Assembly: GCA_029856235.1 (NCBI GenBank)
Contig: JAHQWP010000042.1
Location: forward strand, 1 to 49,677
Length of the DNA: 49,677 nucleotides
DNA from: Promethearchaeia archaeon
Lineage (GTDB): Archaea; Asgardarchaeota; Lokiarchaeia; Sigyniarchaeales; SOKP01
Direction: 5' to 3'
Shown: in pieces, positions 33,998 through 42,333 of the stretch
Layout of the letters: the number at the start of each line of letters is the position of its first letter
Numbering within the stretch: the first letter of the stretch is position 1
Program-made: the position numbers and the translations under genes
The notes under the pieces: model-generated
The model's input: the letters and a program-made list of their open reading frames with translations, nothing else
What the model was told of the DNA's origin: nothing
Databases searched by the model: none

Positions 33998-35905
33998 ATG
34001 TATGCACAACAACCACCATCTCGTCATATTCCCGGGATTTTATCCTATTTAGATTTTTTCTCTACTAAAAAATCAGCGCTCGTATTATTTTTTTGCCTAC
34101 CTGGTATTATAAGTTTCCTATCTTTTATTTTAAATTCACTTTTTACCAATATTTGGAACTTTTTTTATTTATCTAATGTCTTAATCACAATATATTTAAC
34201 TTCTGGAGGAGGAGTATTAATATCAATTATATTTTTCTCCAAAAGATCACCTCTCTTAACTCTACCTCCAAAAGGATGGGCACTTCAAATGAATTCTCTT
34301 TTTACTGGAGTAATGGGACTTTCACTTTTAATCGGTCAAACTATTGCGATTTTCCTAAGAAGCGCAGCCTTTCAAGAAGTATTTCTTATTCTTGGGACAA
34401 TAATATCTTTTATCATTACCTATGTCGTATATTTTTCTTTCACTACAGTTGGAAAATATGGCAACTTTATATTAGCGTTTGTACAACCTGCTATAGAAAT
34501 AACTTTTTATAGTATTTTCGCATCACAACTCCCCTTCTTTTTTTTCCTTAGAGCTATGTTATTTTTTACCGTGTGTGCCGTTATTTTTGCAATTCCTTAC
34601 GCAAGAAGTCTATCTGGAGTAAGTAACATATACAGACAAGCAACGGGGATAGGGGGGTATCCTTTCATTCGAGCTTTTGTGCTTTCCATGTTAACGGAAG
34701 GCAACGATGAGTTGCTGGAAAGTTTTTTTGATAAAATTGGAGTAGATTCAAATGTGAAAATCCAGTATTTAGCGATAAGAAGTGAAAAAACTAAAAATAT
34801 CAAGGGTTTATTTGTTATTCCTCAAGTCCATTTTGGACCCTTTAAAACTTGTGGTTCTTCTGATCTTCCAGCTCATATTTATGATACATTCAAGAACATT
34901 AAAGGTACAACAATTTACCATACAACCAACGATCACGCTCTGAATCTAACCTCCCAGAAAGAACTTGAAAAGGTTTTGAGCAAAATAAAAAGCGACGTAA
35001 AGCTTATTCAAGAAGATTCAAAAATCGAATGGATCAAAGAAGTAAACACAACATCGAGAAATATGTATAATTCCGCTAAATTATTAGGTATCGAGATAAA
35101 TAACGTTGCTATTGTGTTTTTAACAAGACACCCTTTACCTTCTGATGATATTCAAATGCAAGTTGGAGAAGAAATTAGGAAAATAGCTAAAGCAAAAGGT
35201 TATCGAGAAATTATTATTATCGACTCTCACAATTCCATAATTGGGGATGAAGTCTTAATAAGAAATAGTTCACTAGAAGCTAACGATCTTATCTCTGTTT
35301 CTGAAAAATTTTTAGTTTCTAATAAAAAAAGTGATCGCTCTAACAAGATTTTAGTCCAATACGGTAATGCAAAAGATTTAATGCTTGAATATTCAGAGAA
35401 GGATGGAATAGGTATTGGTGGTTTGGTAGTTCATCTTTTTAAGGATGTCGTTTCAAACCAAAAAACTGTGCTTATCCACTTTGATGCTAATAATGCTTAT
35501 GTAGATATTCGTTCATTTGTACTTAACCAACTGCAGAATCGAGGAATAGAATGGGGAGAAGTAACAACTTCGGATTCTCATACCGTTGCAAGGCAATTTT
35601 CTCCGCGAGGTTACAGCCCAATAGGGGATAAGATAACTTTAGCAAAGATTTTAGAAAAAATTGATACCTTGCTTGTTGAAGCAGAGAACAATTTAGAAGA
35701 AGTTGAATTTTGCTATCATGATTCAGTTGTCGAAAGGGTTAAAATTTGGGGAGATCCGAAATATTTCGAAGTCATTATGAATACACTTTTTAAATGCATA
35801 AAAGTTTCTCAAGGGCTATTTACTTACAGTTTAATTATCCCAGCGTTATTTTCAATTATTTTGCTTATATTCTTTTACAATATTACATTTAGTACGATTC
35901 TCTAA
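33998..35905 (+). CDS. DUF2070-family membrane protein
   Basis: A 635-residue archaea-specific membrane protein. The N-terminal ~200 residues hold about seven hydrophobic helices; the rest is a soluble domain with the family's conserved HFGPFKTCGSSDLPAH and a paired segment FSPRGYSPIGDK near 550, and a final helix at about 610-632. The conserved His, Cys and Ser residues in the soluble part hint at an enzymatic or ligand-binding role, still unknown for the family. It sits 107 bases before the Arf-like GTPase gene on the same strand, so the three genes 33998-37093 may form a unit. Confidence 0.85.
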   Translation: MYAQQPPSRHIPGILSYLDFFSTKKSALVLFFCLPGIISFLSFILNSLFTNIWNFFYLSNVLITIYLTSGGGVLISIIFFSKRSPLLTLPPKGWALQMNSLFTGVMGLSLLIGQTIAIFLRSAAFQEVFLILGTIISFIITYVVYFSFTTVGKYGNFILAFVQPAIEITFYSIFASQLPFFFFLRAMLFFTVCAVIFAIPYARSLSGVSNIYRQATGIGGYPFIRAFVLSMLTEGNDELLESFFDKIGVDSNVKIQYLAIRSEKTKNIKGLFVIPQVHFGPFKTCGSSDLPAHIYDTFKNIKGTTIYHTTNDHALNLTSQKELEKVLSKIKSDVKLIQEDSKIEWIKEVNTTSRNMYNSAKLLGIEINNVAIVFLTRHPLPSDDIQMQVGEEIRKIAKAKGYREIIIIDSHNSIIGDEVLIRNSSLEANDLISVSEKFLVSNKKSDRSNKILVQYGNAKDLMLEYSEKDGIGIGGLVVHLFKDVVSNQKTVLIHFDANNAYVDIRSFVLNQLQNRGIEWGEVTTSDSHTVARQFSPRGYSPIGDKITLAKILEKIDTLLVEAENNLEEVEFCYHDSVVERVKIWGDPKYFEVIMNTLFKCIKVSQGLFTYSLIIPALFSIILLIFFYNITFSTIL

Positions 35906-36012
35906 AGTGAGAAATCTCAATTTTTTAACATATGATCTATATATTACTTGGATATATCTAGATGACTTCACATTTTTTCTTTAAAAATATTCTTTTCGTA
36001 ATGTATTAAGTA

Positions 36013-36552
36013 ATGCTAAGTTCGGAAATTTCAAAATTAATGAAAGTTACATTCATAGGTTCGCCCGCAGTTGGAAAAACTACTATGTTAAGGCTCCTTT
36101 CAAAAGATTTTATTGATAAATTTTATTTTCCCACTCATGGATTTGATTTAAAGACCATTAAACTAGACAATTTTAATATCCGTATTTGGGATTTTGGGGG
36201 TCAACAAAGCTACCTAAAAACTTATTCCAGAGATTATCTATTAGGCTCAGATGTCCTTTTTGTAGTAACTGATTCTACGCCTAGGAATGTTTTAAATTCT
36301 AGAGAATTAATCAATTACGCTACTCATTTTGTTGATGAAGAATGTCCAATAGTTGCAATCGCAAATAAACAAGATCTTAAAAAAAACGATGGTCGAATGA
36401 ATCCCAAAAGAGTGGAAGATATTCTTCACGTTAAAACATATGGGCTCACAGCTATTAACCCGAGTGAAAGACTTAAATTAATGGATATTATAAGAAAAGA
36501 ATTAAATCAAATTGTAATAAGAAGGAGGTCAAAAAAAGATGAATTTCAATGA
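36013..36552 (+). CDS. Arf-like small GTPase
   Basis: A 179-residue Ras-superfamily GTPase. Walker A GSPAVGKT is at residues 16-23, the switch I threonine in FPTHGF (Thr41, compare Arf PTxGF), switch II WDFGGQQ at 59-65 and the guanine-specificity NKQD at 118-121. The GGQ and PTxGF patterns favour the Arf/Sar type over Ras. There is no N-terminal amphipathic helix and no C-terminal prenylation Cys, so membrane targeting is not obvious. The last 14 bases overlap the next gene, a tight coupling. GTPases of this kind are numerous in Asgard genomes. Regulators (GAP/GEF) are likely among longin- or roadblock-fold partners, here the next gene. Confidence 0.92.
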   Translation: MLSSEISKLMKVTFIGSPAVGKTTMLRLLSKDFIDKFYFPTHGFDLKTIKLDNFNIRIWDFGGQQSYLKTYSRDYLLGSDVLFVVTDSTPRNVLNSRELINYATHFVDEECPIVAIANKQDLKKNDGRMNPKRVEDILHVKTYGLTAINPSERLKLMDIIRKELNQIVIRRRSKKDEFQ

Positions 36553-37093
36553 AAATGAACTTTTTGGCGCAGCTTTAATAGGATTCGATATGATAGACGG
36601 CCCTTTCCTTAAATGGAAAAAAGAATATGGAAGATCTACAAATCTTATGAAATTAGATGACTTCGCTATGAATTTTTACCTAGCTTTTCGAGGAGGTAAC
36701 GCGGGAAAAAAACCGAGAGCGATTTTGTACGATAAGTTTTACATCGTTGCATTCCCGAACGACTTAGAACTCTGCTGTTTATTTATGAAACCACAAGGAA
36801 TTGATAATAGTATTAAACAACTTAACAAGATTGCAACTAGAATTATTCACGAGATGGATATTACCGAAGTAGAAAACGATGTCCCAGTTGAATCCAATGA
36901 AAACACGATTGAAGAAATGAAACGATTAATCGTAAATCTACTGAGCGGGGTAGAAATGTCTACTCCAGAATTAAGAAAGTATTTTAAACTAAGTAATTCA
37001 CAGATTTGGAAGGTCATGGCAGATTTAGAGAGTTCTAGAAAAGTCAAACGCGCAAGAAAACAAGGTAGAACTGTTTTATGGACAGTTAACTAG
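36539..37093 (+). CDS. Longin-like domain fused to a winged helix
   Basis: A 184-residue protein overlapping the GTPase gene. Residues 1-110 show a beta-beta-alpha-beta-beta-beta-alpha order (GAALIGFD and GPFLKWKK strands; LDDFAMNFYLAFRGG helix; strands in PRAILYDKFYIVAFPND and ELCCLFMK; helix SIKQLNKIATRIIHEM), as in longin/roadblock-like folds that bind or regulate small GTPases. After a linker, residues about 125-184 form a winged helix (IEEMKRLIVNLLSGVEMST and TPELRKYFKLSNSQIWKVM) that could bind DNA. The ATG sits behind AAGGAGGTC (36522-36530). The combination suggests a GTPase-controlled regulator (inference). Confidence 0.7.
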   Translation: MNFNENELFGAALIGFDMIDGPFLKWKKEYGRSTNLMKLDDFAMNFYLAFRGGNAGKKPRAILYDKFYIVAFPNDLELCCLFMKPQGIDNSIKQLNKIATRIIHEMDITEVENDVPVESNENTIEEMKRLIVNLLSGVEMSTPELRKYFKLSNSQIWKVMADLESSRKVKRARKQGRTVLWTVN

Positions 37094-37129
37094 TTTTTTT
37101 TCTAATTTTTTATATTTTTCATGAATTAT

Positions 37130-37939
37130 TTACATAAGGTTATGTTTCCAATTCTTCATTTTTGTGAAATATCTAGAAAACATAATATAGCAAATATCTG
37201 GCAATTTCTTATCTAAATTGTTTAATGTAATATAGCGAAGAACATGATTGATTAGGAAAATACCTAAAAATTCCATGTGATAACTACCTATTTTTTTAGA
37301 AAGAGTTTCGCCTTCATAAGCGATATCTAGTTTCCCTTGAATGCCGTATGTTAATTCAATAAAGATTCCCGGAAAAACCTCTTTTTTAATTCTCCAACCA
37401 TTTTCTGTATTCCATACCTTAGCACCTAGAAAAGAAGCGAGTTTGTTCTGATCACTATCTTTTAATAAGCTAAACGGTTCAATCCGCTGGATTAATACCT
37501 TCTTCATCAAATCTGTTTTTGTTTCGTAAGATTTCTCAAAAGGATCTTTATGATTAATCATTCGTTCTATAAAATCAAAGATAATGTCAACATAAGTTAC
37601 GCTATCTTCACCGGGTACGATTATCGCTCTTTCTCCAGAAAAATAACACTTAAATTGAGCTGTAATGCCATCCCCAAATTCATCGCCAAAATACGAATAG
37701 GCTAAATGAATATTTACTTCAGGGAACATTTCTAAGGTGATCGTCCAATCTTCGTTTAATCCAATGTTTTCAATTTTCCCTCCAATATCCTCTGTTATTA
37801 TCTTTTTCAGCGTATCCATGTTAATATCAACAAAGAGCGAGTATTTTGCATTGCTAATGTCTTCAAATTCCTTCTCGTGAGGACCTCTTACTCCAGTAGC
37901 ATCAATTTGTCCTACAGTCCAATACTTAGAATCAGTTAT
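37130..37939 (-). CDS. Duplicated-domain hypothetical protein, apparent ATA start
   Basis: I do not recognise the family. An ATG at 37819 opens the usual frame, but the same frame extends 40 codons upstream with protein-like content (DSKYWTVGQIDATGVRGPHE) to ATA 37937-37939, eight bases behind AAGGTG; before that an in-frame TAA stops it. No ATG, GTG or TTG is available in the extension. The full protein would be 269 residues. It contains two similar halves, W-T-I-T-L-E-M-F-P-E-V-N-I-H-L then GWRIKKEVFPGIFIELTYG, each ending in a hydrophobic F-I or Y-I helix, so a duplicated domain. It lies 33 bases after the RNA methyltransferase gene, likely one operon. Confidence 0.65.
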   Translation of the reverse strand: MTDSKYWTVGQIDATGVRGPHEKEFEDISNAKYSLFVDINMDTLKKIITEDIGGKIENIGLNEDWTITLEMFPEVNIHLAYSYFGDEFGDGITAQFKCYFSGERAIIVPGEDSVTYVDIIFDFIERMINHKDPFEKSYETKTDLMKKVLIQRIEPFSLLKDSDQNKLASFLGAKVWNTENGWRIKKEVFPGIFIELTYGIQGKLDIAYEGETLSKKIGSYHMEFLGIFLINHVLRYITLNNLDKKLPDICYIMFSRYFTKMKNWKHNLM

Positions 37940-37947
37940 TTTAATTA

Positions 37948-37953
37948 CACCTT
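37948..37953 (-). promoter_or_regulatory. Shine-Dalgarno site before an ATA start
   Basis: AAGGTG on the minus strand lies eight bases before ATA 37939. The surrounding sequence, AAGGTGTAATTAAAATA, is almost the same as that before the dodecin ATA (AAGGTGAATTAAAATA), which makes a shared translation signal likely. Confidence 0.55.
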
Positions 37954-37972
37954 AGAAAAACTTGTTTTAGTA

Positions 37973-39301
37973 TTATAGAATTTTTTTTTTTTTGAATTTT
38001 GCGATAAAAAAACCTTTAGTCTGGTGGGTTGCCGGAAATAATCTTCCGGTTCCGGGAATGTGATTGTTTTCAATCTTATAACTTGGAGAAAACCATGGTG
38101 GAAGCTCCATTGGTTTAAAATGGTTTAAAATTTTCAGAACTTGGTGCTCTCCTTCCTCGGGATAAAGACTGCATGTAGAATAAACGAGAATTCCAGAAGG
38201 TTTTAATAGATTAGTTGCGCTTTTAAGCAACTTCTCTTGGAGAATAAGATTCTGGTGTAGGAATCCATCATTCTGTCGCCATTTAAGTTCGGGATTAGTC
38301 GAAAATGTACCACTTCCAGTACAGGGAGCGTCCAATAATATTTTATCAAAAAAGTTTGCAAATCTGATGGGAAGTTTAATACCATCGGAAATCATCAGGT
38401 TAGTTTTTAATACATTTAATTTTCTGAAGAGCGGTCTCATTACGCTTAATCGAAGTTTGCTAAAGTCGTTGGCTATAATTTTCGCTTGATTCTGAGATAA
38501 CTGAGCGATAATGCTAGTTTTAATTCCGGGAGCAGCACACATGTCGCATATCAGCTCATTTGCTTGGGGTTCTAAAAGGTGGGTTACAGCAAAAGAAGCT
38601 TTATCCTGTAAAATGATTTTGCCTTCTTTATACAATCTATTCAAAAGAATTTTCTTTTTATTTTGTATGTCTGTATAAAAAACTTTTGAGAAATGTGGAT
38701 CTTGCTTAGCACTAATTCCCTGTTCTTCTAAATACTTCAATCTAAAATCTAAGGACTTATGTTGGTTTTTATCAAAAATTAAATTAGTAAACCGAAAAAA
38801 TAACGGTTCTTTGCCCTCTTTACTGTCCATTCGTTTAATATTTGCTCTAATGGTTTTTAAATCCATTACAGCTAATAGTCTATTTATTGCAAAAGAAGGA
38901 ATTGCGAGTTGTAAGCTTAACTTCTCAATTTCATTTTTGTTTGATAATGCTTTCTTCCAAGAAAAGAATTCAAGGTTCTTTATAAGATCTATTACATCAG
39001 AACTGAAATTAAGTTCATTACCTACTTTTAAAACATTTTCCTTCTCCCATATGATTCGATAAATAGCAACAAGATACTTAGCAGTATCGTAACTACTTAT
39101 AGTAATTAAATTTTTAGTGAAATTAAGTTTTCGTTTTAAAATAAAATTAATTTTATTCCAATTGCGGATTATTTCGTAATAATAATGAACTAACTCAGCA
39201 TTACTACGATTGTTAATTGAAAAAGTGCTTGTTTTTCTCTCAAGGAAATTAATTAATAATTTAATTAAACTCCCTAAAACTTTTTGATTGATAATGGGCA
39301 C
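37973..39301 (-). CDS. RNA cytosine-5 methyltransferase (RsmB/NOP2/NSUN family)
   Basis: A 442-residue SAM-dependent m5C methyltransferase. CDMCAAPGIKTSIIAQL is the SAM-binding motif I, LDAPCTGSGTFSTNPELKW motif IV with the release Cys, and YSTCSLYPEEGEHQ motif VI with the catalytic Cys. The N-terminal ~200 residues are helical, as in NusB-containing relatives. Target is rRNA or tRNA. Start is GTG 39301, though GGAG sits almost against it; an ATT two codons in (39295) has the better spacing. It ends near the upstream side of the duplicated-domain gene (33 bases), a likely operon. Confidence 0.88.
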   Translation of the reverse strand: MPIINQKVLGSLIKLLINFLERKTSTFSINNRSNAELVHYYYEIIRNWNKINFILKRKLNFTKNLITISSYDTAKYLVAIYRIIWEKENVLKVGNELNFSSDVIDLIKNLEFFSWKKALSNKNEIEKLSLQLAIPSFAINRLLAVMDLKTIRANIKRMDSKEGKEPLFFRFTNLIFDKNQHKSLDFRLKYLEEQGISAKQDPHFSKVFYTDIQNKKKILLNRLYKEGKIILQDKASFAVTHLLEPQANELICDMCAAPGIKTSIIAQLSQNQAKIIANDFSKLRLSVMRPLFRKLNVLKTNLMISDGIKLPIRFANFFDKILLDAPCTGSGTFSTNPELKWRQNDGFLHQNLILQEKLLKSATNLLKPSGILVYSTCSLYPEEGEHQVLKILNHFKPMELPPWFSPSYKIENNHIPGTGRLFPATHQTKGFFIAKFKKKKIL

Positions 39302-39393
39302 TCTCCAATAATATGATTATTTTTAGAGCTTTAATTATCAATAATGTTTACGCTAAAAAAAAGAGTAAGTAATTAAAAAAAAATTGAATTTGA

Positions 39394-39620
39394 TTAAATC
39401 TCTACTGGTATTAGAATTCCTTTATTTTTTAAAGTAAGTATAGTACTGATAATCTGGTATCTTAATTCTTTTCTACCCGCAATTCCAAAACTGAGCAAGC
39501 TGGAAACAAAGAAAAGCTTCCTTTCTTCACTTGAAAAACAATACTCAATCTTTCTAGTGTCCTTCCATCACCATTAAGAACTCTCAAATTTTTTATTTGT
39601 ATAGAATATGGCCAAATCAC
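39394..39620 (-). pseudogene. Frameshifted small ORF
   Basis: Two overlapping minus-strand frames look like one protein interrupted by a single-base shift. Frame one runs from GTG 39620 (preceded by AAGGTG) through IKNLRVLNGDGRTLER; a change of frame near CTAGAAAGATTGAG (about 39545-39560) leads into IEYCFSSEERKLFFVSSLLS and GRKELRYQIISTILTLKNKG and the stop TAA 39394. Restoring one A would join them into an ~76-residue protein. So this is a decaying gene, a programmed shift, or a sequencing error. The product resembles nothing I know. The rest of the 525-base gap 39302-39826 holds no other supported gene. Confidence 0.45.
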
Positions 39621-39656
39621 CTTCACAGAAAAAATAAAGGCAAAAATTTCAATAGA

Positions 39657-39686
39657 TCAATGAAAAAGGTTATAATTATTCATTGA
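39657..39686. repeat. Inverted repeat in an intergenic region
   Basis: Arms TCAATGAA and TTCATTGA are perfect complements around a 14-base A+T-rich spacer. It lies between the broken ORF and the QueT-like gene; it could be a terminator stem, a regulator site or chance. The 140 bases beyond it up to 39826 show nothing else. Confidence 0.35.
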
Positions 39687-39826
39687 AAATATCTCAAATT
39701 ACAAAATAAGTCAAAAACTGTTTTAATGGAATAATTTAAATTCTCCAAAAGAGATTGTTTTGGCTCTAAATTCATCTGTAATTATCTAAAATGATTGAAA
39801 ATATAACAAATATTGAGAATTATAAT

Positions 39827-40354
39827 TTAAGTATTATGCCCTAATCTAATCCTAATAATATCAAATAACAGAATCCCTAAAGAAGCGAGAATAACTTCAG
39901 CAATTAGTACTTGAATAAACATTAACCAGATAGGCAGCATAAAGACGAGATTTAAAACGATCGCTACATAAATAGAGATTATTATAGCATAAAGGATACC
40001 CCCCAGATACTTCAGATATTTTTTATCTCTGAAAAAAACTATGCAATAGAGCGCTGGTATGTTTACAATGCAACTAATTAAATCGATTGGTCCTAAAGGC
40101 GAAGTTAGGTTAACGAAAAACACTCCGATAACATTACCGATCAAACCTTCAATGGGAAAAAGAATGCACATTCCCACGATTAATTCTGCTAAGCGGAATT
40201 GAAGTCCTAAAAAACTTATAGGTTGAAAAACATACCCTAATGTAATATAAAGCGCTGCAGTAATTGCTGTTAAAGCAACTTTCAGACTTAATGGATTTTG
40301 TGTGAAAAATAGAGATTTTGACTTCTTTGAATCGTCTTGTTCAGAGGATATCAT
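39827..40354 (-). CDS. QueT-family transporter (probable ECF substrate-binding component)
   Basis: A 175-residue membrane protein with about six helices. The N-terminal signature VALTAITAALYITLGYVFQP and the following FLGLQFRLAELIVGM match the QueT family, whose members are linked to uptake of queuosine/archaeosine precursors; NVIGVFFVNLTSPLGPIDL is the next conserved loop. It would sit in the membrane as the substrate-binding part of an energy-coupling-factor transporter, with the ATPase elsewhere. No riboswitch is seen upstream, and tgt- or que-type genes are absent from the window. Substrate is inferred from family only. Confidence 0.7.
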   Translation of the reverse strand: MISSEQDDSKKSKSLFFTQNPLSLKVALTAITAALYITLGYVFQPISFLGLQFRLAELIVGMCILFPIEGLIGNVIGVFFVNLTSPLGPIDLISCIVNIPALYCIVFFRDKKYLKYLGGILYAIIISIYVAIVLNLVFMLPIWLMFIQVLIAEVILASLGILLFDIIRIRLGHNT

Positions 40355-40533
40355 GATATATCTTCCTTTTTAATTCTATTAATCGAATTTATGAATTATT
40401 GAATATAAATCTAATTTATTGCGATTTATGTGTTATTTTCAATCCAATACGAGTAAAAATGAAATTACAAAAATTAACTGTAAATTAACTAAAATTTATC
40501 AAAAATTAGAAATAAAAAAAAAATTAAATAAAT

Positions 40534-41361
40534 TTATTTTCTCTTTTTCATTATTACCAAAATTAAAACTACCATTGTGCTTAATGAAGCAACTGTTAGT
40601 ACTGAAAGTCCAAATCCAGGAATCTCAGCGGCAGTAGTTAACTCTATAGAAAATTCGTAAATCGTGGTACTGTTAGCTTGTAATTTATATCCAATCCACG
40701 ATCCATATGTGCTATCATAGGACCAGGTTTCAGTACAGTTGTGAAGATATTGAAAGGTATAGAAAGAATGCCAATCTCCTGCAACTGCATTATGTACAAC
40801 TGTATTGCCTACATTTTCCCATTTTGGTTCCCACACTATTGCACCCAAATATTGAGACACAGATGTGGGTAGCTGGGCAAAATGAATAGCCCCATTCTGA
40901 ATGGTAACATTCATAGCAAAAATTGTATTGACAACAGCGGTAAGATCAGTAGGATCGTACAATGAAGCAACCATATCGCCAATGGAATCAGCTACCGCAC
41001 CAAATGAACCTTTGGTCCAATCCCAATTACTAGTATTGTATAACGTACCATCGAGAAATCCAAGACCAAAAAATGAATAATCTATTTTATGAGTAAAATT
41101 CACATCGGTCACCAGTGATTTCTTCTTTGCTCCTACCATTAACGCTCCCGATCCAAAAGAACCTTCTATTACTCCAACATATCCCGGTCCAAAAACTATC
41201 TCTAAACTAGCATTATTCGCTGTCCTTACTACCAATGTTTTTTCATTTCCTGCAGCTCCGTGGAATGTATATGTGCCAATTTGCGGAGTAGCTGTGGGAA
41301 TAAATGAAAAAGCAATTGAAAATGCAAGTAAAATCAATAATATTATCTTCGTTTTTTTCAT
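40534..41361 (-). CDS. Secreted surface protein with PGF-CTERM-like tail
   Basis: A 275-residue protein. A signal peptide (KKTKIILLILLAFSIAFSF) is followed by a beta-rich body with several N-x-S/T sites and few cysteines. The C-terminus reads IPGFGLSVLTVASLSTM, then a hydrophobic stretch, then KKRK: motif, helix, basic end, as in PGF-CTERM signals processed by archaeosortases. It is probably exported and anchored to the surface, with function unknown. It stands alone, with A+T-rich flanks of 170-180 bases. ATG 41361. Confidence 0.7.
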   Translation of the reverse strand: MKKTKIILLILLAFSIAFSFIPTATPQIGTYTFHGAAGNEKTLVVRTANNASLEIVFGPGYVGVIEGSFGSGALMVGAKKKSLVTDVNFTHKIDYSFFGLGFLDGTLYNTSNWDWTKGSFGAVADSIGDMVASLYDPTDLTAVVNTIFAMNVTIQNGAIHFAQLPTSVSQYLGAIVWEPKWENVGNTVVHNAVAGDWHSFYTFQYLHNCTETWSYDSTYGSWIGYKLQANSTTIYEFSIELTTAAEIPGFGLSVLTVASLSTMVVLILVIMKKRK

Positions 41362-41516
41362 TTTTAACCCTATATTTTTATTTTGTTTTTAAATTTATAT
41401 TTAATCTATATTTTACTGGTTATCTATATAAATCTTACTCTAATGCGAAATTTGCAAAAAAAGGCTACGAAATTGTAAGATGTTTAAAATAAAATATTTT
41501 TTTTATTGGTAAATTT

Positions 41517-41528
41517 ATTATATAAAAA
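41517..41528 (+). promoter_or_regulatory. TATA-box-like promoter of the alpha/beta hydrolase
   Basis: TTATATAAAAAG ends about 17 bases before ATG 41545, so transcription would begin near 41545. This supports ATG 41545 as a leaderless start rather than the earlier ATG at 41539. Confidence 0.4.
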
Positions 41529-41544
41529 GTGAGTATCAATGTAT

Positions 41545-42321
41545 ATGGAACATTATTCTCCAGAAAAAAACATAGAAATAGCATACCAAATTAGTGGTAA
41601 CGAAAATGGGCCCAAAATGGTCTTAATTCATGGTCTCTTTTTAAATAGCGATTGCTGGAAATTTCAACTTGCTTTTTTTGAATCAAAATTTCATGTATTG
41701 CGGTTTGATCTCCGCGGTCACGGAAGATCCACCAAACCTAAGAAGCGATTTACGATTCGTAATTATGTAGATGATATGTTTGGTCTATTAAATCATGTTA
41801 ATTGGAATAAGGAGCTCTACTTGGTAGGTCATTCTTTGGGTGGTATGATTGCTTTAGTTTATGGTCTTGAAAATCCTACGCATGTTAATAAAATGGTAGT
41901 AGCAGACAGTTTCTGTTTTATTAGCCAAGAAGCAATTACAGATGTATTGGGACGAGTTAATAATAGTAAGTTAGAACAATTTGCTATAGGGATAAGTGTA
42001 AGAGGAATGGTCCCTTATGATGATGATAAAGCAAAGTTTGTGGCCAAGTTAGTAACAGATCACATGACAAAAAAAGACTGTTTACAAGCAACGGCAGCTT
42101 CAGCTGGTTTTAATATATGTGAAAATTTGAAATCCCTCACCATTCCAGTTTTGATTCCAGTAGGAAAAAAAGACATCACTACTCCAGTATGGGCAAGCGA
42201 GATGATTCATGAATGGTTACCACAATCAGAATTAATAATCATTCCAGACGCAGGTCACTTGACTATTCTCGATCATCCTGATGAATTTAACGATCTTGTT
42301 CATACATTTTGGGAAAAATAA
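41545..42321 (+). CDS. Alpha/beta-hydrolase
   Basis: A 258-residue cytosolic hydrolase. The oxyanion segment VLIHGLFLNSDCW is followed by FDLRGHGRSTKP and the nucleophile elbow GHSLGGMIAL (Ser); the acid is Asp in PVGKKDITTP and the base His in PDAGHLTILDHP, so the triad is complete. Such proteins cleave esters, lactones or thioesters. It ends 12 bases before the convergent ketoacyl-synthase-like gene and may take part in the acyl metabolism of that cluster, but the strand arrangement argues for its own promoter. The start at 41545 follows the TATA-like box at 41517-41528. Confidence 0.88.
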   Translation: MEHYSPEKNIEIAYQISGNENGPKMVLIHGLFLNSDCWKFQLAFFESKFHVLRFDLRGHGRSTKPKKRFTIRNYVDDMFGLLNHVNWNKELYLVGHSLGGMIALVYGLENPTHVNKMVVADSFCFISQEAITDVLGRVNNSKLEQFAIGISVRGMVPYDDDKAKFVAKLVTDHMTKKDCLQATAASAGFNICENLKSLTIPVLIPVGKKDITTPVWASEMIHEWLPQSELIIIPDAGHLTILDHPDEFNDLVHTFWEK

Positions 42322-42333
42322 AAAAAAAGTATA

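Noticed and set aside
39827-40534. preQ1 riboswitch before the QueT-like gene
   Set aside because: No conserved stem or pseudoknot pattern could be recognised upstream.
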